Assembly (NCBI GenBank): GCA_019722365.1
Contig: JADFUC010000956.1
Location: 1-64,000, forward strand
DNA length: 64,000 nt
Direction of reading: 5' to 3'
From: Lithospermum erythrorhizon
Lineage: Eukaryota > Streptophyta > Magnoliopsida > Boraginales > Boraginaceae
Shown: piece by piece, positions 12,768-25,104 of the stretch
Position numbering within the stretch: the first letter of the stretch is position 1
Layout: every line of letters starts with the position of its first letter
Notes under the pieces: generated by a model
The model's input: only the letters and a program-made list of their open reading frames with translations
Told to the model about the DNA's origin: nothing
Database searches by the model: none
Program-made: the position numbers and the translations under genes

Positions 12768-14667
12768 TTCAGCTTATATTTTCTTGTGTCTCTGTGGTTA
12801 CGCGTGCTTCCAGTTTCGTGTCGGTGTTGCTATTGCTGCCAGCCACCGTTTTGAGTCCATTTCTTCCGAATCCGTTGATCGCTGAGACGCCTACTAGAAG
12901 ATTTACCATTCTGCATTTCCAGTGGTCTTACGAGACTACCTTGAATTTTGTGTTCTGTGTGGGTGTTAATTGATCGGTGATGTGATGTTATAATAGACGT
13001 GAAATAATGACATGTACGCCGAGCTATACGTATATATCGAGACGCCAGAACTGGCATAATATGGAGATCAAAGACGATGGGTTGTTATATATATAATGGA
13101 GAAGTTATAATTGAAAACAAGACATGTTATGGTTTAGAATATGATGTATGATATCGAAGAGCTATATATTACTAGCTTACAGTTTCTGGGAAGTGTCTTA
13201 ATAGCTTGATGCAAGTGTAGAGTTTTATTAATGAAATTCTGTATGTGAGTAATTAAGGATGAGTTACGATAATTAACATACGATATAATTCGAGGTCAAT
13301 TGTAAAGAATACTAAATTATTTATAAGTAAGTGATACCTAAATAAGATGTGTCATTATAAGGAAATGTGGAACTAAGGTTTGAATTTAAATGGTAAGTAA
13401 GCAGGATAAATCGAAAATTAATAAGAAAAGAATTTTGAGTTATCCGTTATCAATGTTTAAATAAGAGTCATGTATCGGTTTGAGTTTATCTTGGGCATAA
13501 GTAACGATTATTCTGGAAAATTTACCAGAAGAGACGCATTTGAGTATCGGAAGTTACCTAAAAGGTCTCTAGTGTGGAATTTCCTGAAGTTGTTCTATAA
13601 GTCAAGTAAATTTATGAACTTAAGGGTATTAAAAAGCTAATAGAGTGATTTTGGCAGACATCTACTTAAGGGATTAGCATTTGACTGCTGCATAAGATAA
13701 GTCATCTTTAAAACAATTAAGATTTAGTCTTGTATACTTGGAGTAATTGGGGATAATTTGATACTCGCATTATTCTCAATAATTAATATGGATGAAATGA
13801 GTAAGTCAGGTCATGGGTAATAAGATGAAAATGGGAAGTTTAATCTGAACGATAAAGAGATCAGATCGGGTCGGTGGAAATTTCTTTGAAAAGATGTCAA
13901 GTTGATCGGACGATTCCGAAACTAAATCATGTCATTTAGAGGGATCGAATATGTTTGTATATCTTGAATATTTTGAGGAAAAGTGTTATGGGAATTTGAG
14001 TTAGTTATACTGAATATAAATTAAGATCACAAAGATCGCAGCAGCATTGTTCTGTACTGTGGAATATTTAGTGACGAAATGATACCGTACGCAGTAATTG
14101 GGGAGAAATCTGTTAACAAAAACGTGTGATAGAGAATTGGTGGTAAAGCTTACATTAGTCGTATGTCGAGACCACGGGTAATTACTAGCATCTCGAATGT
14201 CGTTAATAAATCAAGAACGCATAATTAAAGCGAGTCAGTTGATATGAATTTAATGGAAATGAAACTTTAATCGCTGATAAATGGGCATCGTTGAATGAGT
14301 GGACACAAAAAGGATTCTGTGATCGGATGGTGGAATTAATTTGAGTGGTATTATGTAGGTAACCGAGGCGCGATCACACTAAGATTGATAATGATAATAA
14401 CAAGCAAGAGCAAATGCATATTACGTAGATGATAAAGTTTGAATAGAAAAATTTTCGATTGAACGTTGCGGTTACGGGGTAAAAGAGGGCTAACGCCTTA
14501 AGCTTCAATCATTACAAGATATTGCGAGCCTACGTACATGCATACTATACCGGTAGAATTTGAGCCGGGTGATAAGGTGTCGCGATGTTAGTTGATAAGC
14601 GTATCGAAGGCGTGCTGCTGAGATTATCTCGATTTATCGTTCGAATGAATTCTCGAGATGAAATTAT
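12768..14667 (+). pseudogene. Remnant interior of the chromovirus
   Basis: This 1.9-kb stretch sits between the PBS and PPT. Stops are dense in all frames and I cannot recognise gag, protease, reverse transcriptase or integrase cores. Only the last 30 bases before the PPT look like the usual end of the pol frame, an Asn-Ser-Arg-Asp-Glu-Ile peptide near 14647-14664 typical of Tekay-type chromodomain integrase C-termini. It is not expected to be functional. Confidence 0.45.
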
Positions 14668-14680
14668 AAGGTGGGTAGAT
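14668..14680 (+). promoter_or_regulatory. Polypurine tract before the 3' LTR
   Basis: AAGGTGGGTAGAT directly precedes TGTAACTGCCCGCTC, the best preserved LTR start of subfamily A. It sits just after the pol C-terminal peptide relic, the standard place for plus-strand priming. Confidence 0.6.
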
Positions 14681-17600
14681 TGTAACTGCCCGCTCTAATA
14701 TTACCGTAATAGTATACTAGTTGCTCTAAGAGTATTTCGAGGAGAAATCAAAATTTCAAAGTTGACAACAACCTAATCGGTCGGTTGGAAGTACATTTCG
14801 TAAGTTTCGAATTTTAAAGTTTTAGCCTCTGATTTTGGAAATGGATGATTATTTCGGTAATATAATTTGAGTGTGTGTAAATTCCCTGAATTAAGTTTTG
14901 GTGTTGGGTTTGCCTGAGGATAAGTTAAAAACCCAGGAAGTATCGGTTGAATTAAAACGACGAAGCTCTCACCACATAAAACCACGGGCCACTCCCATTA
15001 ACCCATAAACCAACTAAGGCCCAAGAAAAGCACTCCATCTCCCTTCCCCTCTTCCTCTCGCGCATGGACAGTTTCTCTATTTTTTTTCTTCGATTTATCC
15101 TCCATCTCGCAGTTTTCGACCTCAAATTTTGGAGAGTTTCTCCTCATCATCCTCTTCGATCTGCTGTAAAAAGTGTTTGGATCTTTTGAGTATTTCTGTG
15201 AGTTTCGTGAGTTGACTTTTGTATTTTGATTTTATTGCTACAAACGATTCTTAGGCCTTAAATTAGTTGTTTTTTTAGTTAAAGTTAGGTGTTTGGATGA
15301 GTATTTTTGAGTGTTTCGAGGATGTTGACTTTTTTATGACGCAGTTGATTTTGAGTTTTGGGATTTAAAATGGTATAGGAATCTTTTCTAAATTCTAAGC
15401 TTTAGGATTCATGTATCAGTTGATAATACTTGATTTTACGAATCGAAATGTGTCGAGATGGATATTGACTTTCGTTGACTTTTAAAGAAAAATGTAAATT
15501 ATGAAAGAAAAGTATGTTGCTGGAGGATTAATATAGTTGTTTGAAATGAATCAGTTGTTTTGAGAATTAAGTTTGGGTTTTATAATATCGAGGTATTATG
15601 TTAAAATTAGTTTTAGTAGGCCGAGTAGTAATCAAGTTTCGAGGATAAAGGTCAAGTGAAACGCCAAGTAGTTTAGTTGAAAAGAAAATTTCGCCAATTG
15701 AAATTGGTTTAAAACGCTTGTATTTTGATTAAGGTGTCGCTTCATTATGGATTGGCCGAGATAGTTAGAAATTTGTCAATTTAATTGTCATTGAAATAAA
15801 ATTAGCCATCTATACTTAAGTTATCAATTTGTAAATTAAACGTAATAAAAAGTCAAAGCGAATCGAATTAAGATAAGTGGTTAAAATTACTGTGAGTAGT
15901 AATTATATTTTCGGTGTTTGACAGAAGACGGAACAATGTGAGCGCACTCGGATCGATTAGATTCGAATGCTTATCGTTAACCAAGGCGAAAGTACTTCAT
16001 TCACGAGCTATATTACGAGTTTACTTTTTAAATGGTAAGAAACAGCGTACGATTATGCGAGAATAGTATACTTTGTCATTGTTGTAAGGACACGCTATAT
16101 TCATCTGGGCGAGCCAAGACATTACGCATTGTATTTCTATGGCGTCAAGATTTTGGCTGGCGTAGTGAATGTTTTGAACCCGCCACGTTTGTGTTCGTGG
16201 CCCTTGTCGGCACTTCTTTGTATTTTCCATGGCCTTGTCGCTTTCCGATTGATTTATCATTGCGGATGCTTAGCCGCGGTGCTTTGATGTAATTCGTGGG
16301 AGCAGTAGAAGTTGGTCAGTTGGGAGGCGCTGCTGGTTACGCGACTTTGAGGTGACTTTATAGCCAGGACGCGACCCTATGAAGTTGACAGATGTTGTGC
16401 GACTCTCCTTCCTCAAAGATATGTGATGCCATTGGCCTTATACTACGGTATAAGAGCTGGGATGACTCTTTTATGATCACTTTGTTGTGTGCATTGCCTG
16501 GGTGTGGCCTTTATACTTGTTTATAAGTGCGTTTGGCCTTATACTGCATAAGAGCCGTAATGAGTCTGTATGATCACTTTGTCAGCAGTATCAGTTTGCA
16601 ACTCTTATACTTAGCGAGGAGTAAGGGCTCTGGCCTTTATACTTCTCGGTATAAGAGCGGTATGAGCCTTTATGATCACTTTGATGCGTGTATCATTTAC
16701 AGGGCCTTTATACTTAGTGTATATAAAAAGGGTTTGGCCTTATACTTTGGGTATATAAGAGCCATGACTCTCTATGACTACTTTGCCAGGCGTGATTGCC
16801 GCGTGGGCCTTATACTACGGTATAGGATGCTGCCTATACTCGAGTATAAGAGCGGTGTTTATTGAAGGATTAGTCCATCGCAGTAGACGGATCGGTTAGC
16901 GTTTGATGAGGCTGGTATAGCCGGGAGATACGAGAGATGTGATGGTCTACGACTAGAAGTTATATAGTCGTTGTTAGTCTCGCGATTTTATTCTCGGGGC
17001 GATGCGTGTTTTATCAGACTTTGTGTTATATCTTGACATGTTGTTTAAATTTCTATGGTGTCGATGATCCGTTTTAAGAATCTATTTATTTAAGTATGAC
17101 ATTACAATGATTATACTAGATGTCATTACGAAATTATGTCGAATTAGGTTTCGTTGATTATTGATAATATTATCGATTTTTTCTTTGTGGGATACTAGGG
17201 TTGGTATTAATCGTTATACATCCTTTTGCTGTTAAAGGTTTGAGTTGGTTAACGGTTGAGATAACTTTTGAATGAGGCATTAGTATAAAAAATTATAAAC
17301 CGACGCTATGAAAATCTATAGATTTATGTTGATGATATTTTATATAGCTGAGCTTGATTCAAACGTGTTAGTATAAGTTACGCCTAACCACTTATCGCCG
17401 ATACTATCGAGGTGAATAAGTTCCGTAGGGACTAAATGAAGAATTCGTAAGATAATTCCGCATTTAAGTTATCTTGATTTAAGATAGACGTTGCTCGCTT
17501 GTATTAAAATAATGAAAATGACAAAGTGAGTAAGTTCTTAAGATAAACATTTAGATGTCATAGAGTGTGTATGACTATAATCGGGAGTAGTACTTTAAAG

Positions 17601-18336
17601 CGAACTAAAGATAAGCGATTGAAGTTGTGATGCCGAGTTATGAGATGTCGGTGATATATGTTCGAAAGTCATATGTTTGAGTTGTATATATTATGTCGGG
17701 AATTAGCTATACTTAAGAAAGCATAACTCCGATGTAGATATTCCTGAAGTGCATCAGAGTAAGTTGTCGACGCCAAAGTGATTTGTCAGTTAGCCGGAAA
17801 GTTCATTAAGCGAAAGATTTATCTTGTTTAGGAGCATATAAAATTATAACTCTGAGGTGTATACGCTAAACAGGTAAAGTATTCAATTATCCTTGTTTGT
17901 GTGAGCGGGGTTAAACCTATGACATGGTATTCACTCAGCCTTTTAGCCGACTATTTCCCTAGCCATGCTTTTATGCCTAGGTTGTCTCGGGATGACCGAG
18001 ATGCTTCGCCGGAAGAATGCTGCACTGCCATGAGGCGGCGCATGGTCAGTTAATTTGAACAAATATACTTATATTTTTTGGAGTTTTGTCAGACGTAATA
18101 ATTATTGTCGCTTCTTCGCTTGTAAAACCTATCAGTTTTCGATGTCAGATTTATATTATTACTTTCGCTTGTCAGAAGCTGCTAGTTAGTTCAGCACCAT
18201 GGATGAGTTGTATTATTTTATTATCAATGCTAAATTAAGTCATTTTTATCAAATGTTATCCATCAGTTGTGACTCTATTTATTCAGTCAATGACGGGTCC
18301 CACCCCTGTGGGGGCTCCACCTCAAGGGTCATTGCG
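14681..18336 (+). mobile_element. 3' LTR of the deleted chromovirus (copy 4)
   Basis: It starts TGTAACTGCCCGCTC after the PPT and ends near GGGTCATTGCG, a decayed version of GGTCGTTACA. All blocks of copies 2 and 3 are present once, including the hairpin array (16425-16860), CGCAGTAGACGGATCGGTTA (about 16880) and AACCTATCAG-type sequence near 18125. At about 3.65 kb it is the most complete subfamily A LTR here. Confidence 0.75.
16425..16860 (+). repeat. Hairpin repeat array in LTR copy 4 (longest)
   Basis: About 435 bp alternate GGCCTTATACT-loop-GTATAAGAGC hairpins with GACTCTNTATGATCACTTTG phrases. An apparent 112-codon open frame (16527-16865) is made wholly of these repeats and is not a gene. 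Confidence 0.7.
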
Positions 18337-18539
18337 CGTAAGGTGAATCTTAATCCGAGGACCCGAGAGTCCTGCTTTTGAATATGCCTTTGAGATTCCA
18401 GCTTTAGGCCACCAATAACGCAAGTTGTATCAATGGCTTACGCGACGGGTTATTATCCAAAGCTTCGTGATAAGCAGGATTGCGGGTAAAGAGGAACGGT
18501 TACTATCGAAAGGCAGACGAGGTATCGAGGGGTAAAAAT

Positions 18540-19740
18540 GAAAGTCTAAGGAAATACCATGCAAAGGCCACAACAGTTCTCAAGATTTGATTGGGCGTAA
18601 TCTTCAGCATATACCCCTAAGGAAATTGAGCACGCACTAATTCATCTCTCCAAAGGCTACTAATACTTATTGGTGAAGACATTTCTTGCTGAGTTCATAT
18701 GTAAGATCGAAAACCAATCCAGCCAAGAAACAAGAACGTTCTCGGGGAGTAAGAGGGAGGACTCCGCGCACCTAATCAAATTCTGACCACCAAAGTGAGT
18801 TGTCTCAGATAAGGTCAAAGCCGAAAATTATAAAACAATAGTTACAAGTTTCGATATTTCAAGGAATTATACAATGCCTTTCGCCTAGTGCCTCCTTGAT
18901 TGTTCTAGGTCCCCGAAACAAAATACAAAGAACTCTATTTGAAGTTCATGGAGATCATGGACATCAGCATGGGGGAAAGTCTTTAGCCCAAAGATTACCC
19001 GAAAGGTGATACTTTTGGTCCACTATGATGAATGACTCCTTGAATACGTCAAAAGGCGACTCCTGCCAAAAAGGAAGCAGCATCTGTACCATTGTAGAAA
19101 TGACTTATCAAGGTCCATACCATTTTCCATGTGGGGCATTGACTTCGTTAGCACAAGCCAGAAACCCGCCAAACAAGTAAAGATGTTGTGGTAAGCAGCT
19201 GATTACTTCAAGAAGTGGGCGGAAGCCATGCCTCGAAAATACCACTCACGAAGATATCGAGGAGTTTATCTAGAAAACATCATTACTTGTTACGGAATAC
19301 CTAAGATTCTGGTTTCTCGCATAACGCCTCGCCTCGATGCCCTTTATTTCGTGACATGTGCAAACGCCGAGATCGAGCATCGCTTTGTACCAGTGTGCTA
19401 CCCCTGCCAATGACGTAGAAGTCATGAACCGACCATCTTTCAAGGGATTAAGAACCTTTCTCGAGTCGGGGCAAATGAGCGAGTTAACTCCCACGAAGCC
19501 TGCTCCATACAACCACCCCCTCAAACGCCACGGGAGTGAGACCCCCTTAGATTGGAAATTTTAATGTGCCAGGCCGCCAAGAAGCCTCGCTACTCAAATG
19601 TAAGGACAACTCGCTTCGATTAAGAAAAACAGGAGCATATGAGTGCCTCACTTCACGGATGAAGTTAAGGGATAAAGCTTTATACCGAACTGAGGCAACA
19701 AATTGATGGCACGCTTCAAGTGGTCGAGTTCGGCAATTTA
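18540..19740 (+). pseudogene. Tat-type RNase H/integrase relic
   Basis: Near 18680-18710 a Leu-Ala-Glu-Phe-Ile peptide resembles the end of the Tat RNase H linker. At 18940-19055 an integrase zinc-finger-like stretch has the His pair followed by Gly-Gly-Lys-Ser-Leu-Ala and Tyr-Phe-Trp, ending near a Cys. At 19120-19330 the catalytic core reads Trp-Gly-Ile-Asp-Phe-Val, then Ala-Asp-Tyr-Phe-x-Lys-Trp-Ala-Glu-Ala-Met-Pro and Tyr-Gly-Ile-Pro-Lys-Ile-Leu-Val-Ser, in one frame with an in-frame stop. At 19370-19560 the family continues through His-Arg-Phe, Cys-Tyr-Pro and Thr-Ile-Phe-Gln-like peptides in shifting frames. It is clearly dead. Confidence 0.75.
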
Positions 19741-20039
19741 GAAGGAGATCCGTGGTTTCGCCTTTTTAAAGCTAAAGAACCTAAAGTTAAGAAAGCATAA
19801 AATCAAAACCAAAGCTCGAAAGCACCTTAAAAGATATATGAATATAGGGGCCCAGAACATACCTAATTCCTGGTGAGCTTTCGAGAAAGTTAATAAGCAT
19901 ACATGGTAATGAATATATCTCAAAAAGATATTATACTTACATGTCAATTTGATATTTCTTTGTAAACCAACTGAAAGTTAAAAGTTCATGAAGTACAAGT
20001 GTGCCTTTTAAATAAGAAACCTTTTGAGTACCAAAGACA

Positions 20040-20480
20040 TCTCCGACAAGAATCGAATAAGATCGTATCACTTAACCTGACCAGATGGAAACCCGAATTA
20101 GGACCACTGTGGTCCTCGAGCGAATCAGATCATTCGGGGTTCAAATGAATAAGATCACTTAACCCACCCGCGAGGGAAAACCGGTGACTGATCACTGTAT
20201 CCTCGAAAGTATCTGGGGATCATTCAAGTTCAAGTGAATAAAATCACTTAACCTCCACCAGGAGGGAAACCAAAGTGAATTAGATTACTCGTGGTCCCCA
20301 AGTGAATCAGATCATTCGGGGTTCAAGTGAATAAGATCACTTAACCTCCAACAGGAGGGAAACCCGAGTGAATTAGATCATTTCATGGGTCCCTGCTGAA
20401 TAAGCCTGGCCCGGGGTTTAAGCAAAATAAATCATTCCTCTTGAAAACTTGAAATGATTAGATTACTCGTGGTCCCCGTA
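20040..20480 (+). repeat. Tandem array, about 92-bp unit, 4-5 copies
   Basis: Each unit contains GTGAATAAGATCACTTAACC, then a CAGGAGGGAAACC phrase, GTGAATTAGATTACTCGTGG, and AATCAGATCATTCGGGGTTC. Units differ by substitutions and indels. The internal phrases are themselves related (GTGAAT-A/C-AGATCA), so the array may have grown from a shorter unit of about 30 bp. It lies between the integrase relic and the antisense ORF. Confidence 0.75.
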
Positions 20481-20710
20481 GAAATTCACACACGAAGAAC
20501 GAAGCATGATGACGACAACTATCACAAAACCAATCCCCCAAAGGAGGATGCAGACATTAGACAAAATATTACAAAATAGTATATACAAGGCAAAAAGAAA
20601 AAGATAAAAGAAAAGAGTGAAAGAGCAAAAAGTTGGATGAAAAGCATTATGTTATAAGAAAATTTGTAAAATAGGAGTAAGCTGAATAATTACAAATCAA
20701 AAGAGTATTA

Positions 20711-22855
20711 TTACGCGAATGGCACTCCACACGAAGGTAAAACCGTGAGGGAATATTGACAAATGTCTGGGCTGGGAAATATAAAACACAAAATAGACTG
20801 TGAGAGGTTAAAGGCCATCACTGGAATTACAATCGCCTCCTCATTTCCGAGGCCATCATCGCTCTGGGCATCATCAACATCATCGTCACTCTCTTCTTCC
20901 CCATCAGTCAAAGGTACCACATATTCTTCCCCGAAGTGCTCCCCACTTAACTCAGAAACAATGAACACTGTGAATTCTTCATAGACTTGAACCCAGCGTC
21001 TTCATGATAGAGACGGTAAGTTGTCAACGGTAAGCATCTCGCCAAGCCCGACCTCCTCAATCTTCAGAATAACTCGAGGAAGCCTCCCAATGACAACCGG
21101 CCCAACTGCTTGTAAGTCAATTAATAATCGTCATGGTGAGTCCAGCTGAAAGTCTCTCAGATCCTGTGACCGGGCTGCTCGTGATTCATCCAAAGAACTC
21201 TTAAAACAGTTTATGTCAATCTCATTCCACAGAGAGATCGATTTGATTTTCAAGGATACGAGCCTATCAGAAACTAGCCAAGCGTCCCTCCTCAAGCTTC
21301 TCCTAAGCTCCTGCCTGGGCCCCTGAGCGCCTTTCTATCCCTCTCTAAAAAACCCCGGAGAGATGCTTCTAAGGAAGCCCTCTCGCCTCGTAGTTCACCC
21401 GGGATTCTTTGGGATTCCTTCCATTTTAAGAATAACTGAGGCACTGCGGCCTATGTGAGGTAATAAATCTCATATATAAACTCTATAAAAAGAAAAAGCA
21501 GTTCGAAATTTAAAATCAAGAAGGAAAAGAGAAATACCTTTTAAGTTTAAATGAGAGAAGGATGATCAGAAGCCTCTAAGGAATATAGTATCCCATATTT
21601 CACCTTCCATGTCCTCCTTCAACATACGCTTCTTCAACAAAAGTGGAGTAATGGGCTCTTCCTTCTGGAAACCGTCTTCTCAAAGAATAGTTATCCCGGG
21701 CGAGGCGGTAAGCAAACTTTGAGGAAGTCACAACCAAGTGAGCTCGAGGAAGCCTTCAACTGAGGGATAATCGAGTCGATTCCCTCGAGTTGAGGTCACT
21801 ATCCAAGTCGGTGTACTATCTGAAATGGCGAATAGTGGGTGAGGAAGTAGAATAGAGAAGGATCGAAGGTTTCGGGTTACTCTCAAGAATAATAGGGAAT
21901 TCCTTGGGAATGATTTCTTGGAGGCCTTCCGATTTCCCGACGCCGGAGACAATGGGAGCACCAGGAGTTTCCCTTCAAACCGCAACACTCTTCCTGTAAA
22001 TCCGAGCCAAGTGATCTTTACCTGTTGTCACGACCTTAAAATTCACCTTATGAAGCATGACACAGTCCCCGGAAGAATGTTTCAACGATAAGAGATCCCC
22101 GTGAAATGGCAGAAACTTATGAGAACGTAAAATATAATCATGAAGAAAAGTGGAAACGATGTTAGACATTTACATACGAAGAAAGAATACTGTAAACTTG
22201 TAAAATACCTTTGTTACCGGGCCTTAATCACACATCCCCCATCACAAAAGACCTCATGAGGTAACGCGTGAGGAAAGCCAGCCTCAACTTTCCACTTCCT
22301 CTCGAAGTTCTGGGCGTAATCGCTGTACGTGTTGGCCAGGCCGATAGAGACCAACGGGTGTCGAGCCAAAGACTAAAGCCCCTCGGCTAAACCATAAATT
22401 TAAACCAACGGACGGGTTCCAGTTTTATCCACCTTCGTATATGGGAGGCTATGTGCTATATGGGTGCCCACTCGAAATACAAGTGACCCTTGGCGGACGA
22501 CATTGTACATCACTAATCGAATGTATTATATTAAAATTTTAATTCTCGACAGCACGCTTAATTTTGGAAAACGGCACACTAAATCTCAAGCAAATCCAAG
22601 ACACTGACCGCACGATCCAGGGTCACTAACACCTCTTCAACAAACCCCGACACAGGGAGCCGGAGACCATAATTAAAAAACTCCCAAAATAAAGCAGTAT
22701 CCCGGAGGATGGAGACGGTGGTACCTTCGGATTCTCCTTCCTCGGGGAGCTTTGTCTTTGTGGAAGGGACGTCCACACTTTCTCCCTCTAAGGGGATACG
22801 GGTCTTCACCTCGCCGTGTCCCCATAATAATTATAACTGGGCGGTTGATAATCAA
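20711..22855 (-). pseudogene. Antisense ORF relic of Tat element (Transposase_28-like)
   Basis: On the minus strand, near 22809-22600, a peptide with Phe-Phe-Asn-Tyr-Gly-Leu-Arg-Leu-Pro-Val followed by Phe-Val-Glu-Glu-Val-Leu-Val resembles the N-terminal domain of plant 'gypsy-type transposase' proteins (Pfam Transposase_28), which has a Gly-Leu-Arg-Leu-Pro-Phe/Leu core. The frame breaks repeatedly afterwards. At the far end (20968-20711) an acidic Asp/Glu/Ser-rich tail is open, with a Glu-Glu-Glu-Ser-Asp-Asp-Asp run. Such antisense ORFs are described for Tat-lineage retrotransposons. The family call is from memory of the motif only; the coding state is pseudogene. Confidence 0.4.
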
Positions 22856-22909
22856 GAATCAACCCAGTACCGTCTTCGCTTTCACCTCTTCGCAGGGGGC
22901 TCTTGGTAG

Positions 22910-24030
22910 ATTTCCCTCGAGGGCTTAGGGGGCAACAAGTCGTGAGCAGTGGTCCCATACTAGAACGAAGGGGCTACATATATCTATGGGGGTATCAGGC
23001 GCATGACGGCGCTGGCTTCGTGATTATCCCTTAACAAAGACCCTCTACAAAAATCTTCGGTGTCTCTTCCATAGTCAAACGCGACGAGACTTCTAAAGTA
23101 ATGGTGCATTTACTAAGCGCCGGGGTTTTGATGTTTTGGCTTAACCCCTGGGAATCATAAGGAGTCAGCGTTAGAATAATATACACGCTGAGCATTTATA
23201 AACCGTAAAATGCTTTTATCATCAGTTTATATACACAAATTTCTACTTTAAGTAACTTCCCTCAACTTCAAAACCGGTGATTCTCTACTCAAGTGGTTCC
23301 CTAAGAGTGACTAATTTATGTCAAGCATGATCGCATGTAAACGGGAGTGTTTGCTTTGGAGAAGGAACCACAAATTGAACGACAGAAATGTAAGTTAAAT
23401 AAAGAGACAGCTTACCTTTATACAAATGAAAGGGAGGACCTTTGATAATCCTTTACCATAAATTAGAAATCTCTGTAGTCAGGTAAGGAATTTTAACCTC
23501 ATATTCCACTACCATTTGAAAAATGACGGTAGGAATAATTTTGAAGTTAAAAAGGAAGAACACATGATTATTGAAATATACCAGAATCTTATTCGACCTA
23601 TTTGACCCATTTAGAACATCTAACTGTATGAGAGGCTTTAAGCCCATCTGCATAGTCACATTGTGCCTTGGGCATTTTGCGACACTTGTCTCGCATCTTG
23701 GGCGCACTGCCACTCTCAAGATTTCCAAATACCTACGCCAAACCATCACAGGTAAATTTGAATCGCTATACCTGCTCAATAGCTCTCTCAAACACCCTAA
23801 CTCCAGCTTAAGCAATCGGCGGCTATTTAATCGGCTTCGGCCTGGGTCTAGGCACAACGACCTCCCGGTTTCATCACGCAGCCAATATGGAACAAGTGAG
23901 CAACTTGACAACTTGAGTAATGAACTCCCGGGCCAGAGCGGGCATTGCAACAACCACCTCGGGGCCTTTACCTCAAGATATCCCGAGGCCCAAACCAAAG
24001 CGATCCGCCTGTAATTAAAGCGAGACGGGC
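22910..24030. other. Possible 3' LTR of the Tat element, not delimited
   Basis: This is moderately GC-rich, repeat-like sequence between the antisense ORF relic and AT-rich host DNA. Overlapping frames of 181 codons (23998-23453, -) and 147 codons (23571-24014, +) are open, but neither looks like a known protein. The matching 5' LTR is not in the window, so LTR identity is inferred from position only. Confidence 0.25.
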
Positions 24031-25028
24031 AGAGCCATCAATTCGGGAAAGAACTCATGACACCAAACCGTAATTGTGTTTTGGTGAAATCCTGAAGAAT
24101 CCAAGATTTCGGTGATGATTTCCTTCTTTGGGCGAAATCTTGAGAAAAGATGTTATACTATCATATGGTTGATTTATGGTTCTCAAATATGATGTGGGCG
24201 ATTATCTCTTTACTCGTTTACTACTCCATGACACCTCATGCTTTGCTTCTTTCACTTGCTTTCCTTTGCGTAATCGAAGTCATTATTCCACGCAATCTAG
24301 TATTTGCCATGCCACAAAGCTTAATTTAAGGTTTTGTTTGGTTCATGACTAGAAAAAAGGGGGAGGAACTTCTCTTATAAATCATGCTATTTGTATTATC
24401 ATAGATTTAAATTTATGTAATTATGTATACATATTTTCTAAAAAAATCTTTTCACTTAAGTTTTTTTAAAATCACATTATGTTTTTAAAAAATATTTATA
24501 ACAAAGTATAAATTATTATTTTTATTTTTAACCCCTAATTTCTTTTTATTTTAAGAAGATTTTTGGATGTTTATATTTCCCATTAAAACCAAAATTAAGC
24601 CCTTTATAAAAAAAATTACAAGTAGGCCCTGCCGGTCATCCTATTTGATTCCATCTCTTTAATAATTGAGTGACAAGATCTGAAAAATCAAAGTTTTACG
24701 AATCAACGTTGCTACATTTTTCAACTAAACCAACTCATAAATAATCGAAATTTTATTATTATCATATATATATATATATCATTTATTTGTATGTAACATA
24801 GAGTATCTAACGATTGGACTATGAATCTTCTGTCAGAATTTAGATAGACCTGACAAGTATCACAGACGACTTCATATTGTACTTTAACTTCCCAGTTCCA
24901 GGATAAATAATTCTGCCCCATCTTAATAAAACTGTATAAAACTATAGAATCTACAATTACTCATTACATATATTTAATTTTTTTTAATTCAAACCATATA
25001 AATGTGTAGTCAAAAGGAACTACACACA
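24031..25028. other. AT-rich upstream region of the DA2-like gene
   Basis: Composition changes sharply to AT-rich unique-looking DNA from about 24340. It holds homopolymer runs, a short (AT)n microsatellite at 24763-24780 and no coding frame of note. The promoter of the gene at 25661 should lie here or slightly downstream, but I cannot single out a TATA box among the many AT runs. Confidence 0.4.
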
Positions 25029-25104
25029 GAATTCAGAGAAAGTCCTAATCTTGTTCCCTTGAACTGATTAATATCGCTAGAGTTTTCAGTTTTCTGCAAC
25101 AAAG

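Larger units (their letters stand above)
9424..18336 (+). mobile_element. Internally deleted chromovirus: LTR, 1.9 kb interior, LTR
   Basis: A 5' LTR (9424-12750, lacking about the first 250 bp), a primer-binding site (12755-12767), a short interior, a polypurine tract (14668-14680) and a 3' LTR (14681-18336) are in the right order on one strand. Family members carry about 4-5 kb of gag-pol, so the interior is mostly deleted or collapsed. I could not establish the target-site duplication because the left end is cut at copy 2. Confidence 0.65.
18337..24030 (+). mobile_element. Tat-lineage Ty3/gypsy element, 5' part missing
   Basis: From left to right there are RNase H and integrase relics on +, a tandem array of about 92-bp units, and a coding relic on the opposite strand. 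Plant Tat elements are known to place an extra antisense ORF between pol and the 3' LTR, and this order fits. The gag, protease and reverse transcriptase parts are not seen; the chromovirus LTR abuts the surviving part at 18336. The right border is uncertain (roughly 24.0-24.3 kb). Confidence 0.6.

Noticed and set aside
16527..16865. 112-codon open frame on +
   Set aside because: It consists entirely of the LTR hairpin repeats, and the other LTR copies have no matching open frame.
23453..24014. Overlapping open frames of 181 (-) and 147 (+) codons
   Set aside because: Neither has a recognisable domain; they mirror each other on opposite strands, and the region lies where a Tat 3' LTR is expected.
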